DNA of 64,000 nt from DATKUK01 sp035530655 (GTDB lineage Bacteria; Planctomycetota; Phycisphaerae; UBA1845; DATKUK01): NCBI GenBank assembly GCA_035530655.1, contig DATKUK010000026.1, forward strand, positions 1 to 64,000, in the 5' to 3' direction. The notes beneath the pieces were generated by a model, which saw only the letters and a program-made list of their open reading frames with translations, made no database searches and was not told where the DNA came from. This document shows, one piece after another, positions 62,561-64,000 of this stretch. Made by a program: the position numbers and the translations under genes. The first letter of the stretch is position 1. Each line of letters opens with the position of its first letter.

Positions 62561-64000
62561 CCGCGCACGTCGACCAAAGCGAAACGACAACCACGCCGCT
62601 AGACGTGTGCGGGCCCAGCGTGCAGACCGGCAGACGACGCATGCTGCTTTGGGGGCTGGGGCTGGCCGTTCTGCTGGCTGTAACCCGTCTGCCCAGCATG
62701 GGCTTTTACCCGCTCAACGTCGACGAAACGATCTACGCAGCCGTCGCCGTGCGCTGCAACTATCTGCACCAGCCGCCGTACGTCGGCGCGGTCGACAACA
62801 AGGGCCCGCTGCTGTTCTGGCTGTACCAACTGGTGTTCGTGCTGACGGGCGACTACAACATTGCAGTCACTCACGTCGTCGGCGCCATCGTCGTGGCGCT
62901 CAATGCCCTGATGGTCTGGCACATCACTTCGCGATGCTTCGGCCCGCGGGCCGGTCCACTGGGGGCGCTGCTTTATCTGCTGGTGATGGCCAGCGACTGG
63001 GACTTTCTGGCTTTCAATGCGGAACTGCCGGCCAGTCTGCCGTTGGTGGCGGCCAACTGGCTGGTGCTGACGTCCCGCAAGCGACCGAACGCGGCGCGAT
63101 GCCTCCTGGCCGGCGCGATGGCGATTACGGCCGCCGGTTTCCGCCAGAACTGCCTGATTGCGTTTCCGATCGTCTGCATCGGCGCCGGCGCGATGAGCTG
63201 GGCCTGCGACCGGCGGATGTGGCCGGCCTTCGGTCGCGTTGTCCTGGTCGGTGTGGGCGGGCTGATTCCCGTGCTTATCGTGGCCTGGGTCTACCACCGA
63301 CACGACGCGGTCGCTGAGCTGATGTTCTACTACCTCGGCCACAACACCAAGTACTACATCAGCGCGGTGCCATGGCACCCAGCCCGGCTGGTGGTGGCTT
63401 TGTGGCAGGGCGCGATGTGGCTGCACAAGGCGGCGGTAATCAATCTTCTCGTGATGATCGGGCTGCTGCCGGCCCTATGGCGGCGAGCTGCAAACGCCGA
63501 CACGATCGACGACACGAGCGAGTTTGCCGTCGTTCGCGCGAAGCGAGTCTATGTGGCGATCCTCGCGATTACCCTATGGGCGGGCATCTGCGTCGGCATG
63601 CGGTTCTTCTACCACTACCGCATCCTCGACTGGCCATTCAGCAGTGTGCTGGCTGCGGGCGGGTGGATGTTTCTGATCGATCAGCTTCGCCAACGCCACG
63701 CCAGAGCGGCGCTAAAGGCCGCCGGCGCGGTATTGCTTGCAGCGTTTGGTGTGGGCGGCGACAGCATGACCTACCTTGCGGGGCTGTGGGAACCCAAAAT
63801 GGCGCCGATTCACGTCGAATCGCACGTGCTTGCAACCGGCCTGAGGCTGCGGGCCAACACCACCCAGGCCGACAGCGTGTTCGTCTGGGGGATGCAGCCG
63901 CAGATCTACACATTTGCCCAGCGCCGCATGGCCACGCGCTTCCCGCAGTGCAACGCGCTGGTGGGGCTGGTGCACTTCGAGAACTACTTCCCGCTCGATC
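62557..64000 (+). CDS. GT-C glycosyltransferase-like membrane protein, partial at window end
   Basis: Begins at GTG 62557, overlapping the stop of the previous gene, and runs off the window after 481 codons. LPSMGFYPLNVDETIYAAVA and NKGPLLFWLYQLVFVLTGDY follow the N-terminal helix and align with the preceding gene throughout, including FVWGMQPQIYTFAQRRMATR. The DE pair in its first loop (VDET) restores the usual acidic motif, which is NE in its neighbour. A tandem duplicate that has diverged. Confidence 0.7.
   Translation, partial: MTAHVDQSETTTTPLDVCGPSVQTGRRRMLLWGLGLAVLLAVTRLPSMGFYPLNVDETIYAAVAVRCNYLHQPPYVGAVDNKGPLLFWLYQLVFVLTGDYNIAVTHVVGAIVVALNALMVWHITSRCFGPRAGPLGALLYLLVMASDWDFLAFNAELPASLPLVAANWLVLTSRKRPNAARCLLAGAMAITAAGFRQNCLIAFPIVCIGAGAMSWACDRRMWPAFGRVVLVGVGGLIPVLIVAWVYHRHDAVAELMFYYLGHNTKYYISAVPWHPARLVVALWQGAMWLHKAAVINLLVMIGLLPALWRRAANADTIDDTSEFAVVRAKRVYVAILAITLWAGICVGMRFFYHYRILDWPFSSVLAAGGWMFLIDQLRQRHARAALKAAGAVLLAAFGVGGDSMTYLAGLWEPKMAPIHVESHVLATGLRLRANTTQADSVFVWGMQPQIYTFAQRRMATRFPQCNALVGLVHFENYFPLD

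Overview
The window is GC-rich bacterial DNA that most resembles a Planctomycetota (Phycisphaerae-like) chromosome. This is inferred from a giant right-handed beta-helix surface protein opening with a WYVDDDNCPGPGSGT-type segment, a BACON-repeat protein, SBBP-repeat and TPR/GT-C membrane proteins, and degenerate intergenic repeats. No rRNA or universal marker gene is present, so the assignment is tentative.

Layout. (1) 1-6469 is left flank: a GT-C glycosyltransferase with a TPR tail, a repeat-rich intergenic block, and a 1260-residue defence-like protein transcribed leftwards. (2) 6470-43906 is an integrated genomic island of about 37.4 kb. It is bounded by a 47-bp direct repeat identical to the 3' part of an elongator tRNA-Met gene. 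The intact tRNA and a tyrosine integrase lie at the right end. (3) 43907-64000 is right flank: a TolC-like protein, tRNA-Lys, a giant acyl-CoA dehydratase activase fusion, an SBBP-repeat protein, a ketosynthase III / methyltransferase / NAD-epimerase operon, and a cluster of GT-C membrane proteins with a hexapeptide-repeat protein.

Island cargo from left to right: the displaced att copy and an 82-codon open frame; small hypothetical genes, including a duplicated module of about 0.9 kb; a broken AbiE toxin-antitoxin locus; a lipoprotein; three large secreted or surface proteins; a modified type I restriction-modification operon (hsdR-hsdS-HEPN protein-FokI-like nuclease-hsdM-nuclease/EVE-like protein); a three-gene divergent operon (GHKL/MORC-like ATPase, small helical protein, sigma-4/HARE-HTH protein); a large unknown protein; two excisionase-like proteins; a replication-initiator-like protein; a small repressor under a consensus promoter; and the integrase. 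I see no relaxase or conjugation genes.

Main points. The integrase reading frame runs through the att core, so integration gives a 465-residue protein. The excised circle would join the integrase in frame to the left-end open frame (535 residues) and place the left-end genes behind the integrase promoter. The FokI-like nuclease and HEPN protein sit between hsdS and hsdM. The GHKL/HARE-HTH trio is a plausible undescribed defence system. The island's hsdR and the defence-like gene just outside the island share a conserved promoter plus leader of about 80 bp.
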